Counted from the stretch's first letter, positions 28,004 through 37,939 are shown. The stretch is DNA of 64,000 nt from Cellulomonas sp. S1-8 (GCF_026184235.1 NZ_CP110806.1:62001-126000), one strand, 5' to 3'. Made by a program: numbers and translations. Notes: a model not told the origin generated them from the letters alone.

Positions 28004-28200
28004 CCGCCCGAGTCATCGGACGGACTGCTCGGTCCGCAGGTGCCCCGCCGGTCTCCCCGGCCGGGCGGCAGCGAATCCGCGGCAGTCACCGCAGCCCGTG
28101 GGAGCCGCGACCTCGTCCTTCGCGGCAGCCCCTCCGCAAGGAGGCGCAGCCCACGGGCTGTCCCCTGCCCACACCCACACCTGCACTCGTGGGAGTGGTC
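28003..28200 (+). ncRNA. Structured leader RNA candidate upstream of map
   Basis: Several nested stems are visible: 28003-28010 with 28062-28069 (8 bp), enclosing 28021-28025 with 28032-28036. Next, 28092-28102 pairs perfectly with 28150-28160 (11 bp), closing a three-way junction. Its arms are 28104-28110 with 28120-28126 (7 bp) and 28131-28135 with 28140-28144 (5 bp around a GCAA tetraloop). A weaker stem follows at 28174-28193. The region has no credible protein-coding frame. I do not recognise a known riboswitch consensus. Either a cis-regulatory leader of map or an independent small RNA is possible. Confidence 0.5.
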
Positions 28201-28233
28201 GCGTGCGGGCCGGGTGGTGAGAAACTGACGCCC

Positions 28234-28998
28234 GTGTCCCTCAAGTCCCCCGCAGAGATCGATCAGATGCGCCCCGCCGGGCGGTTCGTGGCGAGCGTCC
28301 TGACGTCGCTGCGCGCGCACGCGCAGGTCGGCATGACGACGAACGACCTGGACGCCCACGCGCGCGGGCTCATCGCCGACGCGGGCGCGCACTCCGTCTA
28401 CCTGGGCTACCACCCGAGCTTCGGGGCGATGCCGTACCCGGGGGTCCTGTGCACGTCGGTCAACGACCACGCGCTGCACGGGCTGCCGTCCGACCGTGTG
28501 CTGGTCGACGGCGACGTCCTGAGCATCGACTTCGCGTGCCAGGTCGAGGGCTGGGTCGCGGACTCCGCGCTGACGTTCCAGCTCGGCACGACGACGCCCG
28601 AGGCGCAGGCCCTGATCGCCACGACCGAGCAGGCGCTCGCCGCAGGCATCGCCGCCGCGCAGCCGGGGGCCCGCATGGGTGACGTGTCCGCGGCGATCGG
28701 TCGCATCGGCCGGCAGGCGGGGTACGGGCTCAACACCGACTTCGGCGGGCACGGCGTCGGGCGGACGATGCACGAGGACCCGCACGTCCCCAACGACGGC
28801 CGCCCCGGCACGGGCATCCGCCTCAAGCCGGGCACGGTCATCGCCATCGAGCCGTGGTTCATGCTCGGCGGCAGCGGCTACGTCATCGACGACGACGGCT
28901 GGACCATCCGCAGCGCCGACGGCGCCCTCGCGGCCCACGCAGAGCACACGATCGCGATCACGAAGCGCGGCCCGGTGGTCCTGACGGCCCGCGACTGA
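28234..28998 (+). CDS. map: Type I methionine aminopeptidase
   Basis: 254 residues. It removes the initiator methionine from new proteins in the cytoplasm. The pita-bread fold metal ligands are seen as VLSIDFACQVEGWVADSA (two Asp), GGHGVGRTMHEDPHVPN (His), VIAIEPWF (Glu) and AAHAEHTIAI (Glu). Length is normal for the family. The GTG at 28234 is chosen because the family starts KSPAEIDQMRPAGR, with MSL before it; the frame is open upstream. Actinobacteria often have more than one map gene. The long structured leader upstream may regulate it. Confidence 0.93.
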   Translation: MSLKSPAEIDQMRPAGRFVASVLTSLRAHAQVGMTTNDLDAHARGLIADAGAHSVYLGYHPSFGAMPYPGVLCTSVNDHALHGLPSDRVLVDGDVLSIDFACQVEGWVADSALTFQLGTTTPEAQALIATTEQALAAGIAAAQPGARMGDVSAAIGRIGRQAGYGLNTDFGGHGVGRTMHEDPHVPNDGRPGTGIRLKPGTVIAIEPWFMLGGSGYVIDDDGWTIRSADGALAAHAEHTIAITKRGPVVLTARD

Positions 28999-29014
28999 CC
29001 GTCCACAGGGAAGT

Positions 29015-29053
29015 GTGAAGGGTTGTTGCCGGCACACGGCAACAACCCTTCAC
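29015..29053. terminator. Perfect 17-bp hairpin after map
   Basis: Left arm 29015-29031 and right arm 29037-29053 are perfect reverse complements around a GCACA loop, 17 bp after the map stop. It is less GC-rich than its surroundings. It is probably a terminator, although no T-run follows; it could also be an operator for the next gene, whose -10 begins 31 bp later. Confidence 0.75.
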
Positions 29054-29095
29054 GCTCTGGGGACACGACGGGGCGGCGTGTGCCAGGGTGGCGGG

Positions 29096-29554
29096 ATGAG
29101 CGGACACCAGGGGGCAGCGGGGATCCCGGCGACGCGGTCGGTCGAGGCGCGGGAGTACCGCTCCGACCCGTCCGTCGACGACGGCGACGGCGCGCCCTGG
29201 TACCGCGACGGGGACCGGTGGCTGCGTGCCGGGATGGCCGGCGCCCTGGTGCTGGCGTTGACGCTCACCGACGTCGGACCCGCGGTCCTCCTGGCGATGG
29301 TGGTCGTGTCGGCGGCGAGCACCGTGCGGGCCCGGCGCGGCGGCGTGGTGTGGTGGACCGCCCTGGAGCTGGTCCTGTACGCGCTGATCGTGGTGATGGT
29401 GCTGACGCTCACGGACGCGGCACGTGCGCTGTCCGGCGTCGAGCTCGCCGCCCAGCTCCTCGTCGGGGCCCTCGTGGGCGCGGGCCTCGTCGCCCTGGCC
29501 GTCACCGTCAGGCGTCGTCGCGCAGCTCCGGCGGGACCGCCGACGGCGGCGTGA
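29096..29554 (+). CDS. Hypothetical small membrane protein
   Basis: 152 residues. A polar N-terminal third (YRSDPSVDDGDGAPWYRDGDR) is followed by four hydrophobic helices between about 45 and 140 and an RRRR tail. I do not recognise the family. The ATG at 29096 lies 6 nt after CAGGGT (29084-29089), so a leaderless transcript is likely. Its last 47 bases overlap, tail to tail, the end of the DNA polymerase IV gene. Confidence 0.7.
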   Translation: MSGHQGAAGIPATRSVEAREYRSDPSVDDGDGAPWYRDGDRWLRAGMAGALVLALTLTDVGPAVLLAMVVVSAASTVRARRGGVVWWTALELVLYALIVVMVLTLTDAARALSGVELAAQLLVGALVGAGLVALAVTVRRRRAAPAGPPTAA

Positions 29555-31097
29555 CCCCCACGGGCTCGACGAGGACGAGCGGGTCGGCGTCCAGGTCGAG
29601 CACCCGTGAGCGGGCCGGCGCGGTGACGGCCGTCTCGAGGCGCACGGTCGCCTCCCGGCCGCGCACGTGCACGACCCACCCGCGGCCGAGGGTCGCGTGC
29701 TCCACGTCGAGCCCGGGCCGCGCGTTGGTCTCGTCGAGCGGCGCCCCGACCTGCGAGCCGCCGAGCGGCCGACCGACGACGGCCTTCTCCGCGCCGATCA
29801 GCCGTGCGTCGTCCTCGACGAGCCGGGCGACCTCGTCGTCGACGAGGTCCTGCAACGGCTCACCCGCCGCGGCGTCGTCCGGGAGCACCGGACCCGGATC
29901 GTCCGCGTCGCCGGCCACCGACGCGAGCCGACCGCTCACGTGGTCGTGCTCCCCGACGACCGCGCGCCGCGGCGCGTCGAACAGGTGCGCGTCGAGGTCG
30001 AGCGCGAGCTGCGCGTGCGCGGACAGCGCGTGGAACGCGACGCCCAGCAGCCGCACGGGCTCGACGACCCCGGCGGCGAGCACGGCGCGGCGGGCGGCGT
30101 CGCGCAGGTCGGCGTCCGACGCGGTCGGGTGCGGGAACGTCACGGACCGGGTGACCGTCGAGAAGTCGGCGTAGCGGACCTTCGCGACGACGGTGCGCGC
30201 GGCACCGCCGTGGCGTTCGAGCCGCTGCAGGGCCTCGTCGACGACGTCGTCGACGGCGGACAGCACGACGTCGCGCCCGCGCAGGTCGACGGCGAACGTG
30301 CGTTCGGCGCCGGCGGACTTGCGCTCGGTCGTCGTGACGACGGGCCGGTCGTCCAGGCCGCGGGACATGAGGTACAGCCCGGTGCCGTGCGCCTCGCCGA
30401 GCGTCATCGTCAGGGTGTCCAGCGGTTGACGTCGCAGGTCGGCGACGGTCCGGACGCCGAGCCGTTCCAGGGCGCCCTGCGTCGCGGGTCCGACGCCCGG
30501 GACGGTCCGCACGTCGAGGGGCAGCAGCACGTCGTCCTCGTCGGCCGGGCGGACCACGACGACGCCGCCGGGCTTGCGCAGGTCGGACGCGATCTTCGCG
30601 ACGAGCTTGGACCGGGCGACGCCCACGGACACGGTCAGCCCGGTGAGCTCGACGACGCGGGCCTGCACCCGGGCCGCGGCCTCCTCGGGTTCGAGGACGC
30701 CGTCGGGCGCCAGCGCGAGGTCCGCGAACGCCTCGTCGATGGACAGCGGCTCGACCGCGGGCGTCAGCTCGCGCAGCACCCCCATGATGACCTGCGAGTA
30801 CGCGGCGTACGCGGCGAACCGGGGGACGAGGACCGCGGCGGCGGGGCTGAGCCGGCGGGCGCGGGCCATGGGCATCGCGGACCGGGCGCCGTCGCGTCGC
30901 GCCTCGTACGACGCGGTCGACACCACGCCGCGCCCGCCGACGCCGCCGACGAGCACCGGCCTGCCCCGCAGCGACGGCTTGTCGCGTTGCTCGACGGCCG
31001 CGAAGAACGCGTCGGCGTCGAGGTGCAGGACGGTCGCGGCGTCGCGCATGCGCACGGCCGCCACGAGCCGCTGCGCCTGCTCACCTGCGGGGTCCAC
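29508..31097 (-). CDS. dinB: DNA polymerase IV (Y-family translesion polymerase)
   Basis: 529 residues. Catalytic motifs are VLHLDADAFFAAVEQ with palm Asp residues, a VVSTASYEAR finger segment and EPLSIDEAFADL with the catalytic Asp-Glu. The thumb HhH motif is RTVPGVGPATQGALERLGV, and a little-finger domain follows. A C-terminal extension of about 130 residues beyond the little finger (DDEVARLVEDDARLIG, LGRGWVVHVRG) is typical of actinobacterial members, and no bacterial beta-clamp motif was identified. It makes error-prone DNA past lesions. The GTG at 31097 is 6 nt after GAGGAT; an ATG at 31049 is possible. Confidence 0.93.
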   Translation of the reverse strand: MDPAGEQAQRLVAAVRMRDAATVLHLDADAFFAAVEQRDKPSLRGRPVLVGGVGGRGVVSTASYEARRDGARSAMPMARARRLSPAAAVLVPRFAAYAAYSQVIMGVLRELTPAVEPLSIDEAFADLALAPDGVLEPEEAAARVQARVVELTGLTVSVGVARSKLVAKIASDLRKPGGVVVVRPADEDDVLLPLDVRTVPGVGPATQGALERLGVRTVADLRRQPLDTLTMTLGEAHGTGLYLMSRGLDDRPVVTTTERKSAGAERTFAVDLRGRDVVLSAVDDVVDEALQRLERHGGAARTVVAKVRYADFSTVTRSVTFPHPTASDADLRDAARRAVLAAGVVEPVRLLGVAFHALSAHAQLALDLDAHLFDAPRRAVVGEHDHVSGRLASVAGDADDPGPVLPDDAAAGEPLQDLVDDEVARLVEDDARLIGAEKAVVGRPLGGSQVGAPLDETNARPGLDVEHATLGRGWVVHVRGREATVRLETAVTAPARSRVLDLDADPLVLVEPVGVTPPSAVPPELRDDA

Positions 31098-31270
31098 GCC
31101 CCCATCCTCCGACGCCGCACCGGGGCACTGCGTCCACGTGGCGGGACGGCGTGCAGGCGAGACCGGGCTGGGTCGTCTTTCGACGGGCCATGAGACGACC
31201 CACGCCGGTCTCGCACGACCCGCGTCCCGGGATGTGGACGTCGCGTCGGCGCGGGACGGCCGACGGCGGC

Positions 31271-32296
31271 TCAGCAGGTCGCGTGGATCGCGTCCGGCTC
31301 CGAGCGCGGCAGCACGTCCACGTCGCGCAGGATCACCGACAGGCCGGGCGCGCGCGTCACCGGGTCCCCCTGCTCGGCGCAGGCCGCGTCGAACGCGGCC
31401 CGGTCGTACTCGACGTCGAGGACCACGGGGTAGACCGACGTGTAGACGTCGCACTCCTCCCACTCGCGGCACTCCTCGGCGACCACGAGGTCCGCACCGA
31501 GCGCACGCACCTCCGTCGTGAGCTCCGCGGTGTTCTTCTGCGCGAACGCCAGGCCCGCCGCGTGGGCGCGCGCGACGAGCAGCGCCGCGTAGTCGAGCGT
31601 GTCCTGCGGGGCGATGCGGCCGAGCGACCGCGTGTAGGAGTCGAGGTTGTCGACCTCGACGGCGTCGAACCCGGCGGCGGCACACGCGTCGATGACGGCC
31701 CCGACGCGCGCCGCGACCCGTTCGCGCAGGTCGGGGCGGGTGAGGTCGTAGAGCACCTCGTCGGGCCAGCCCTCGTCGCGCAGAGGCTCGCCGTCGTGGT
31801 GCAGGACCAGCTCCGGCTCGGTGCGGATCAGGCGGTCGGTCTCGTCGGGCTGCGTCTGGAAGCCGTTGACGTAGCAGACGTCGTACAGGCCCGTGGGCGG
31901 CGCGGTCGAGTCACGCACGACGACGCCCGTGCCCACCGCGGGCGCGTCGGGGCCGCCGAGCTGGTACTCGAACGGCGTCCCCGGGGCGGGCAGCGCCCAG
32001 GTCGGGGCGGCCGGTGTCGCGCGGGGCGTCGGCGTCGCGGTGGGGGACGACGTGGGTGCGGGGGCCGTCGTCGCCGGTGCGGGCATCGGTGCGGCGGTGC
32101 CCTCGACGACGGGCGACGGGCTGGTCGTCGGCCCCGCGGCCACGGGCGCGCCAGGGGCGGCGGTCACGGTCGGGCCGGCCACCGGCGGTGACGTCGGTGC
32201 GGCGCCGTCGACGGCCGGGCGGCAGGCTGCGAGCACCGCGACGAGCGTGCACGCGACGGCCAGGGCGGTCGCTCGCCGGGGCGTCGTCGGAGGCAC
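31271..32296 (-). CDS. GH114-type endo-alpha-1,4-polygalactosaminidase-like lipoprotein
   Basis: 341 residues. A lipoprotein signal (hydrophobic core ending LAAC) leads to a Pro/Thr/Ala linker of about 90 residues and then a TIM-barrel domain: YQLGGPDAP, YDVCYVNGFQTQ, GWPDEVLYDLTRPDL, GFDAVEVDNLDSYTR, AFAQKNTAELT and LVVAEECREWEECD. This is the GH114/TM1410 pattern, with acidic residues in EVDNLD and AEECREWEECD likely catalytic. Family enzymes act on polygalactosamine, but the substrate here is inferred. The GTG at 32296 (6 nt after TACAGT) is preferred over an ATG at 32326. Confidence 0.85.
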   Translation of the reverse strand: MPPTTPRRATALAVACTLVAVLAACRPAVDGAAPTSPPVAGPTVTAAPGAPVAAGPTTSPSPVVEGTAAPMPAPATTAPAPTSSPTATPTPRATPAAPTWALPAPGTPFEYQLGGPDAPAVGTGVVVRDSTAPPTGLYDVCYVNGFQTQPDETDRLIRTEPELVLHHDGEPLRDEGWPDEVLYDLTRPDLRERVAARVGAVIDACAAAGFDAVEVDNLDSYTRSLGRIAPQDTLDYAALLVARAHAAGLAFAQKNTAELTTEVRALGADLVVAEECREWEECDVYTSVYPVVLDVEYDRAAFDAACAEQGDPVTRAPGLSVILRDVDVLPRSEPDAIHATC

Positions 32297-32302
32297 GCGG
32301 TC

Positions 32303-32308
32303 ACTGTA
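32303..32308 (-). promoter_or_regulatory. -10-like hexamer deciding the GH114-like start
   Basis: TACAGT on the minus strand, six bases before GTG 32296. With leaderless initiation this start gives a compact lipoprotein signal peptide. Confidence 0.6.
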
Positions 32309-32425
32309 ACGGGACGAACGGGGCATGCTCCCGTGGTCCACACGGATGAGTGATCCGGTGCGGAACGGCGGTGACAGTCATCACGAACCGGTAACGGGCC
32401 GCCCGTGACCTGGGACGATGGCTGC

Positions 32426-32965
32426 GTGCCCGACTCGTACCGCGTGATGACCGTCTGCACCGGCAACATCTGTCGCTCCCCGATGGCCGAGGTCGTGCTC
32501 CGTGCGCGGCTCGCCGACGCGGGCCTCGCCGACGTCGTCGAGGTCGACTCGACCGGCATCAGCGACGAGGAGCACGGCAACCCCGTGGACTGGCGCGCCC
32601 GCTCGGTGCTGCGCCGTCACGGCTACCCGACGGGGGAGGGCCACCACGCGCGGCAGACCCGCGCGTCGCACCTCGCCACGCGTGACCTCGTCCTGCCCAT
32701 GACGGCCGCGCACGCCCGCGCGCTGCGCCGCCTCGCAGGGGACGACCCGGCGCTGACCGCGCGCATCCGCATGTACCGCAGCTTCGACCCGGCGGCCCCC
32801 GCCGAGCCCGACCAGCCGGAGCAGGTGCTCGACGTCGACGACCCCTGGTACGGCCCCGAGGAGGGTTTCGAGGTGACCCTCGCGGAGATCGAGGCCGCCG
32901 CCGACGGCATCGTCACCCACGTGCGCCAGGCCCTGCGCTACCGCGAGGACAACGACACCGCCTGA
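32426..32965 (+). CDS. Low-molecular-weight protein tyrosine phosphatase
   Basis: 179 residues. The P-loop VCTGNICRSPMAE (C-x5-R, Cys 11 and Arg 17) opens the protein, and the general-acid Asp lies in VLDVDDPWYGP. This is a complete LMW-PTP. Bacterial members dephosphorylate tyrosine kinases of polysaccharide export or other targets; no kinase lies nearby. The GTG at 32426 is 6 nt after GACGAT and places the P-loop at the usual distance from the N-terminus. A GTG at 32405 would add seven residues. Confidence 0.92.
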   Translation: MPDSYRVMTVCTGNICRSPMAEVVLRARLADAGLADVVEVDSTGISDEEHGNPVDWRARSVLRRHGYPTGEGHHARQTRASHLATRDLVLPMTAAHARALRRLAGDDPALTARIRMYRSFDPAAPAEPDQPEQVLDVDDPWYGPEEGFEVTLAEIEAAADGIVTHVRQALRYREDNDTA

Positions 32966-33018
32966 CCTGCGGGGCGTGAGGGGGTCGATCCGGCCCCGGG
33001 TGTGGCAGCGTGCCTGCT

Positions 33019-34599
33019 GTGCCCGACCCGATCCGCCACGTCCTGTTCCCCGGCCGCCACCACCTGGTCACCGCGTTCCAGGTCGCGTACCTGACCGACC
33101 TGCTCGCGGGCCGCGTCCGCGCCGCCGACGGGGAGCCCGTGACCTGCGCACCCGACGCGCGCGTCGTGTGGGCGCTGACGTCCGCGACGCACAGCGGCAC
33201 CCGTCGCAACCCCGTCCCGGCGCACCGCCGCGAGGCCATGATCGAGGCGGTGACGACGCGCGCCGGGCTGCCCTCGCTCGTCGTCCCCGTGGCCGACGTG
33301 CCGCCCAGCCCGCGGTTCGCGCACACGGTCCTGGCGACGTCCGAGCTGGTCCTGGGCGACGCCCTGACGCCGGCCGGCACCGTGGTCGCCTGCTCGACGC
33401 CCGAGGTCGCGGCGATGTACGCGGTCGAGGGGTTCCGCATCGCGACCGTCGAGGACGGCGCGCCCGGCGACCCGGCCCGACCGTGGGACGTCCTCGAGCG
33501 GATGGTCGCGGGTGACGACGCGTGGCGCACCCTCGCGCACCCCGACGCGGTCGCGTTCTACGAGCGGTACCACCTCGACGCGCAGGTCCGGCTCGTGCAC
33601 ACCGACCCCACCGTGCAGGACGACGGCGACCTCACCGAGACCCGGGACTACGCGACGTACACGGCCGCGTTCGACGACGCGTCGGACCGCAAGTGGGAGC
33701 AGGTCGCCCCGCACGTGCGGCCCGGGAGGGTCGTCGACCTGGGCTGCGCCGCCGGTGGCCTGCTGGAGCGCGCCGCGCGCGACCCCCGGCTCGCGGAGTC
33801 GGACTTGTACGGCGTCGACGTGTCCCGGCACCTGGTCGCGGAGGCCGAGCACCGTCGCGCGCAGGGCGTGTTCGCCAACCCCAACGTGTTCTTCGCGCAG
33901 CGCAACCTGCTGCTCGGCCCGGTGTTCCCGGCGCGGACGGTCGACACGACGACGACGGTCGCGCTGACCCACGAGATCTCCAGCTACGGCGACGGACGCG
34001 CGGACCTGGAGCTGCTGGCGCGGCGCATCTTCGACCAGACGCGGCCCGGTGGGGTGTGGATCAACTCCGACGTGCTCGGCCCGGCGGACCCGGACCGCGT
34101 CGTCGACCTGGTGCTCGACGGCGACGGTGGCGTGCCCGCCCGCGACCTGACCGGCCTGGACCGGGCCGAGGCCGCCGCGCACGTCGCGGGCCTGTCGCCC
34201 GCAGCGCGGCTCGTGCAGTTCGCGCAGGACTTCCCGGTGCTGTCGGGGGCGACGGTGACCGTCGAGTGGGTGGCGCAGGGCGAGGCGTCCAGCGTCGCGC
34301 GCACGACGCTGCGCACCGCCATGGAGTACCTGTACACGCGCGACTACACCGACTCGTGGCTCTCCGAGTGCCACGAGCGCTTCTGCGACATGACGGGCGA
34401 CGACTGGCGGGCCCTGCTCGAGGGCGTCGGCTTCGAGCTCGACCCCGGCAGCGGCCCGTGGCGCAACGACTGGCTGGTCGAGCACAGGCTGAGCGTCGGC
34501 GCGGCCCTGCGCGACCCCGCGACGGGGGCGCCGGTGGCCTGGCCGGACACGCACGTGCTGACGGTCGCGCGGCGGCCGCTGGTCCCGGTCGCCCGGTGA
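33019..34599 (+). CDS. Nucleotidyltransferase-like and SAM methyltransferase fusion
   Basis: 526 residues in two parts. The N-terminal part (about 1-165) looks like an NMN adenylyltransferase-type domain: FPGRHHLVTAFQVAYL stands where the GRFQPxHxGH loop is expected, and SGTRRNPVPAHRREAMIEAV matches the NPFTxxERxxMI helix. The C-terminal part (about 195-520) is a class I methyltransferase, with motif I VVDLGCAAGGLL (about 237) and GVDVSRHLVAEAEHRR. Start GTG 33019 lies 7 nt after CAGCGT. The fusion suggests sequential chemistry on one nucleotide-linked substrate, or a regulatory ligand site; the reaction is unknown. Confidence 0.75.
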   Translation: MPDPIRHVLFPGRHHLVTAFQVAYLTDLLAGRVRAADGEPVTCAPDARVVWALTSATHSGTRRNPVPAHRREAMIEAVTTRAGLPSLVVPVADVPPSPRFAHTVLATSELVLGDALTPAGTVVACSTPEVAAMYAVEGFRIATVEDGAPGDPARPWDVLERMVAGDDAWRTLAHPDAVAFYERYHLDAQVRLVHTDPTVQDDGDLTETRDYATYTAAFDDASDRKWEQVAPHVRPGRVVDLGCAAGGLLERAARDPRLAESDLYGVDVSRHLVAEAEHRRAQGVFANPNVFFAQRNLLLGPVFPARTVDTTTTVALTHEISSYGDGRADLELLARRIFDQTRPGGVWINSDVLGPADPDRVVDLVLDGDGGVPARDLTGLDRAEAAAHVAGLSPAARLVQFAQDFPVLSGATVTVEWVAQGEASSVARTTLRTAMEYLYTRDYTDSWLSECHERFCDMTGDDWRALLEGVGFELDPGSGPWRNDWLVEHRLSVGAALRDPATGAPVAWPDTHVLTVARRPLVPVAR

Positions 34600-34812
34600 C
34601 GCGGCGAGGCTGAGACTGCGCCGGCCGCCCGCGCGACAAGAGGACGTCGGCCGAGTCGTCGCGTGCCTGTGCCGATAAAGCTCGACGGTCGTCGAGAAAA
34701 CTCGACGGTCCTCAGCGCGCGATGGACGCGCTGGTGCGTGCCGCCGCCGACCTTCCGTGAGCCCTGCCGTCGATCGAGTGTCCGCGTGCCGTCGGCGCGG
34801 CAGGATGGACCC

Positions 34813-35988
34813 ATGAAGGTCGCCGCGCGTGCGCACGTGCCCCCGTTCGCCGTCATGGAGATCCTGGCCGCGGCCAATGCGCGCCGGGCCGCGGGTGAGC
34901 ACGTGCTCAACCTGTGCGCGGGGGAGCCGTCGACGGGCGCGTCGGACGTGGTGCGGCAGCGGGCGATCGAGCTGCTGACGGCCGGCGACCTCGGGTACAC
35001 CGAGTCGCTCGGGGCGCCGGGGCTGCGCGCGGCGATCGCGACGTACTACGCCGACACGTACGGCGTGCACGTCGACCCGGGGCGCGTGGCCGTGGCGACG
35101 GGGTCGTCGGGCGGGTTCATGCTGGCGTTCCTCGCGGCGTTCGACGTCGGCGACCGCGTCGCCCTGGCGCGCCCCGGGTACCCGGCGTACGCGAACATCC
35201 TGGCGGCGCTCGGGTGCGAGGTCGTCGACCTGCCGTGCGGGCCGGAGCAGCGGTACCAGCCGACGGTCGCGCAGCTCGAGGCCCTGGACCGCCCCGTCGA
35301 GGGGCTGGTGATCGCGTCCCCCGCCAACCCGACAGGCACGATGATCGAGCCGGGCGAGCTCGCGGCCCTCGCCGCGTGGTGCGGCGAGCACGGTGTGCGG
35401 CTCGTCAGCGACGAGATCTACCACGGCATCACGTACCCGGACGCGTCGGGGACGACGCCCGCGACGGCCACTGCTGCGGAGTACCTCGGCTCCGGCGCGG
35501 TCGTCGTCAACTCGTTCTCCAAGTACTGGGCCATGACGGGCTGGCGCCTGGGCTGGCTCGTCCTGCCCGACGACCTGGTCACGGTCGTCGACGCGCTCGC
35601 CGGCAACGTCGCGCTGTGCCCGCCGGCGCTCGCGCAGCACGCGGGCGTCGCGGCGTTCAGCCCCGAGGGGATGGCGGCGGCGCGGGCCAACGTCGAGCGG
35701 TACGCGGAGTCCCGTCGGCTGCTGCTGGACCGCCTGCCGGACCTGGGCTGGGACCCCGTCGCCCCCGCGGACGGCGCGTTCTACCTGTACGGGGACGTGT
35801 CCGCGTCCGGGCTGGACTCGGTGACGTACTGCGCGCGCCTGCTCGACGAGGCCGGGGTGGCGCTGACGCCCGGCACGGACTTCGACCCGGCGGCGGGCCG
35901 CGACTGGGTCCGCCTCTCGTTCGCGTCCGCCCCCGAGGTGGTGGCGGAGGCAGCAGACCGCCTCATCACCTGGCAGCGGACCCTCTGA
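34813..35988 (+). CDS. Class I/II aminotransferase (PLP-dependent)
   Basis: 391 residues of fold-type I aminotransferase. Motifs include NLCAGEPSTGASDVV, GYTESLGAPGLRAAIA, the substrate-side ASPANPTGTM, the PLP Asp region VSDEIYHGITYP, the Schiff-base lysine in NSFSKYWAMTGWRLGW, and the carboxylate-binding Arg in WVRLSFA. It transfers amino groups between an amino acid and 2-oxoglutarate or pyruvate; an aspartate or alanine preference is likely but not provable. The ATG lies 6 nt after CAGGAT (34801-34806). The gene stands alone and ends in a repeat-rich convergent gap. Confidence 0.92.
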   Translation: MKVAARAHVPPFAVMEILAAANARRAAGEHVLNLCAGEPSTGASDVVRQRAIELLTAGDLGYTESLGAPGLRAAIATYYADTYGVHVDPGRVAVATGSSGGFMLAFLAAFDVGDRVALARPGYPAYANILAALGCEVVDLPCGPEQRYQPTVAQLEALDRPVEGLVIASPANPTGTMIEPGELAALAAWCGEHGVRLVSDEIYHGITYPDASGTTPATATAAEYLGSGAVVVNSFSKYWAMTGWRLGWLVLPDDLVTVVDALAGNVALCPPALAQHAGVAAFSPEGMAAARANVERYAESRRLLLDRLPDLGWDPVAPADGAFYLYGDVSASGLDSVTYCARLLDEAGVALTPGTDFDPAAGRDWVRLSFASAPEVVAEAADRLITWQRTL

Positions 35989-35996
35989 CCCGGGCG

Positions 35997-36064
35997 GTGG
36001 TCACCCACAGTGGTCACACAGCCGACCACTTCGACGTCACCAGCGGGCAGATCTGACCACTTCC
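35997..36064. repeat. Intergenic GAAGTGGTCAC repeat cluster, copy 3
   Basis: GTGGTCAC (35997-36004), AGTGGTCAC (36009-36017), GACCACTTC (36024-36032) and TGACCACTTCC (36054-36064) occur within 70 bases between two convergent genes, giving several alternative hairpins. Confidence 0.75.
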
Positions 36065-36093
36065 GGCCCGCGCGCGGGCTCAAGCGCGCAGGC

Positions 36094-36456
36094 TCAGAGG
36101 ATGTCGGACGTGCGGATCACCGTGATGCCCGCCGGGTCCAGCAGATCCGCCAGGCACGTCACCACGCGTTGCACGTCCGCGACCTCTGCGTCGGCGACCA
36201 TCACCAGGCCACCCGAGGTCGTCGGCGCGTCCGGGCTCACGAAGCCCTCCGAGACGGCCGGGTCGTCCGTGCAGCCGTCGGCGGTCATCAGGTCACCGGA
36301 GACGAGCACCGTCCACGGCCCGGTGGCGGGGATGTCGATCGTCGTCGGCGACGACCCCCCGCCGAAGGCCGCGAGGGCCCCCAGCAGCGTCGTCCCCACC
36401 AGCGCGGCGACGACGACGACGGCGACCGCGCGGGTACGCGTCGTGCGAGACGGCAC
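36094..36456 (-). CDS. Small membrane-anchored or secreted hypothetical protein
   Basis: 120 residues from a GTG at 36456 with a GGAGGG RBS. An N-terminal hydrophobic segment (AVAVVVVAALVGTTLLGALA) may be a signal anchor. The short outside part contains two Cys (DGCTDDP and VVTCLADLL) and ends in a Val/Ile-rich strand (GITVIRTSDIL). I do not recognise it. It follows zwf on the same strand, 32 bp after its stop, so it may be co-transcribed. Confidence 0.65.
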   Translation of the reverse strand: MPSRTTRTRAVAVVVVAALVGTTLLGALAAFGGGSSPTTIDIPATGPWTVLVSGDLMTADGCTDDPAVSEGFVSPDAPTTSGGLVMVADAEVADVQRVVTCLADLLDPAGITVIRTSDIL

Positions 36457-36488
36457 GTGACCCTCCTGCCGGTCGGGGACGTCGCAGC

Positions 36489-37870
<1,382 letters not shown>

Positions 37871-37874
<4 letters not shown>

Positions 37875-37927
37875 GGGCGCGCTCCGGCGGGGCACACGGC
37901 GGGCAGGGTGCGGGCAGCGGAGGTCAT
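37871..37927 (-). CDS. Coupled leader ORF of zwf
   Basis: 18 codons (MTSAARTLPAVCPAGARP) from an ATG at 37927, which lies 6 nt after a -10-like GAGGAT. Its TGA (37873-37871) overlaps the zwf GTG (37874-37872) as GTGA. A leaderless transcript would begin at this ATG, with zwf translated by reinitiation. Coding is supported by this architecture only. Confidence 0.5.
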
Positions 37928-37933
37928 CGCCCC

Positions 37934-37939
37934 ATCCTC
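37934..37939 (-). promoter_or_regulatory. -10-like hexamer of the zwf leader ORF
   Basis: GAGGAT on the minus strand, six bases before the ATG at 37927. It shares A2 and T6 with the TAnnnT consensus. Confidence 0.4.

Noticed and set aside
28070..28130. Possible cobalamin riboswitch before map, suggested by AATCCG and CAGTCACCGC
   Set aside because: The B12 box (AGYCMGgAgaCC) and the remaining core blocks are missing; the region is kept as an unassigned structured leader.
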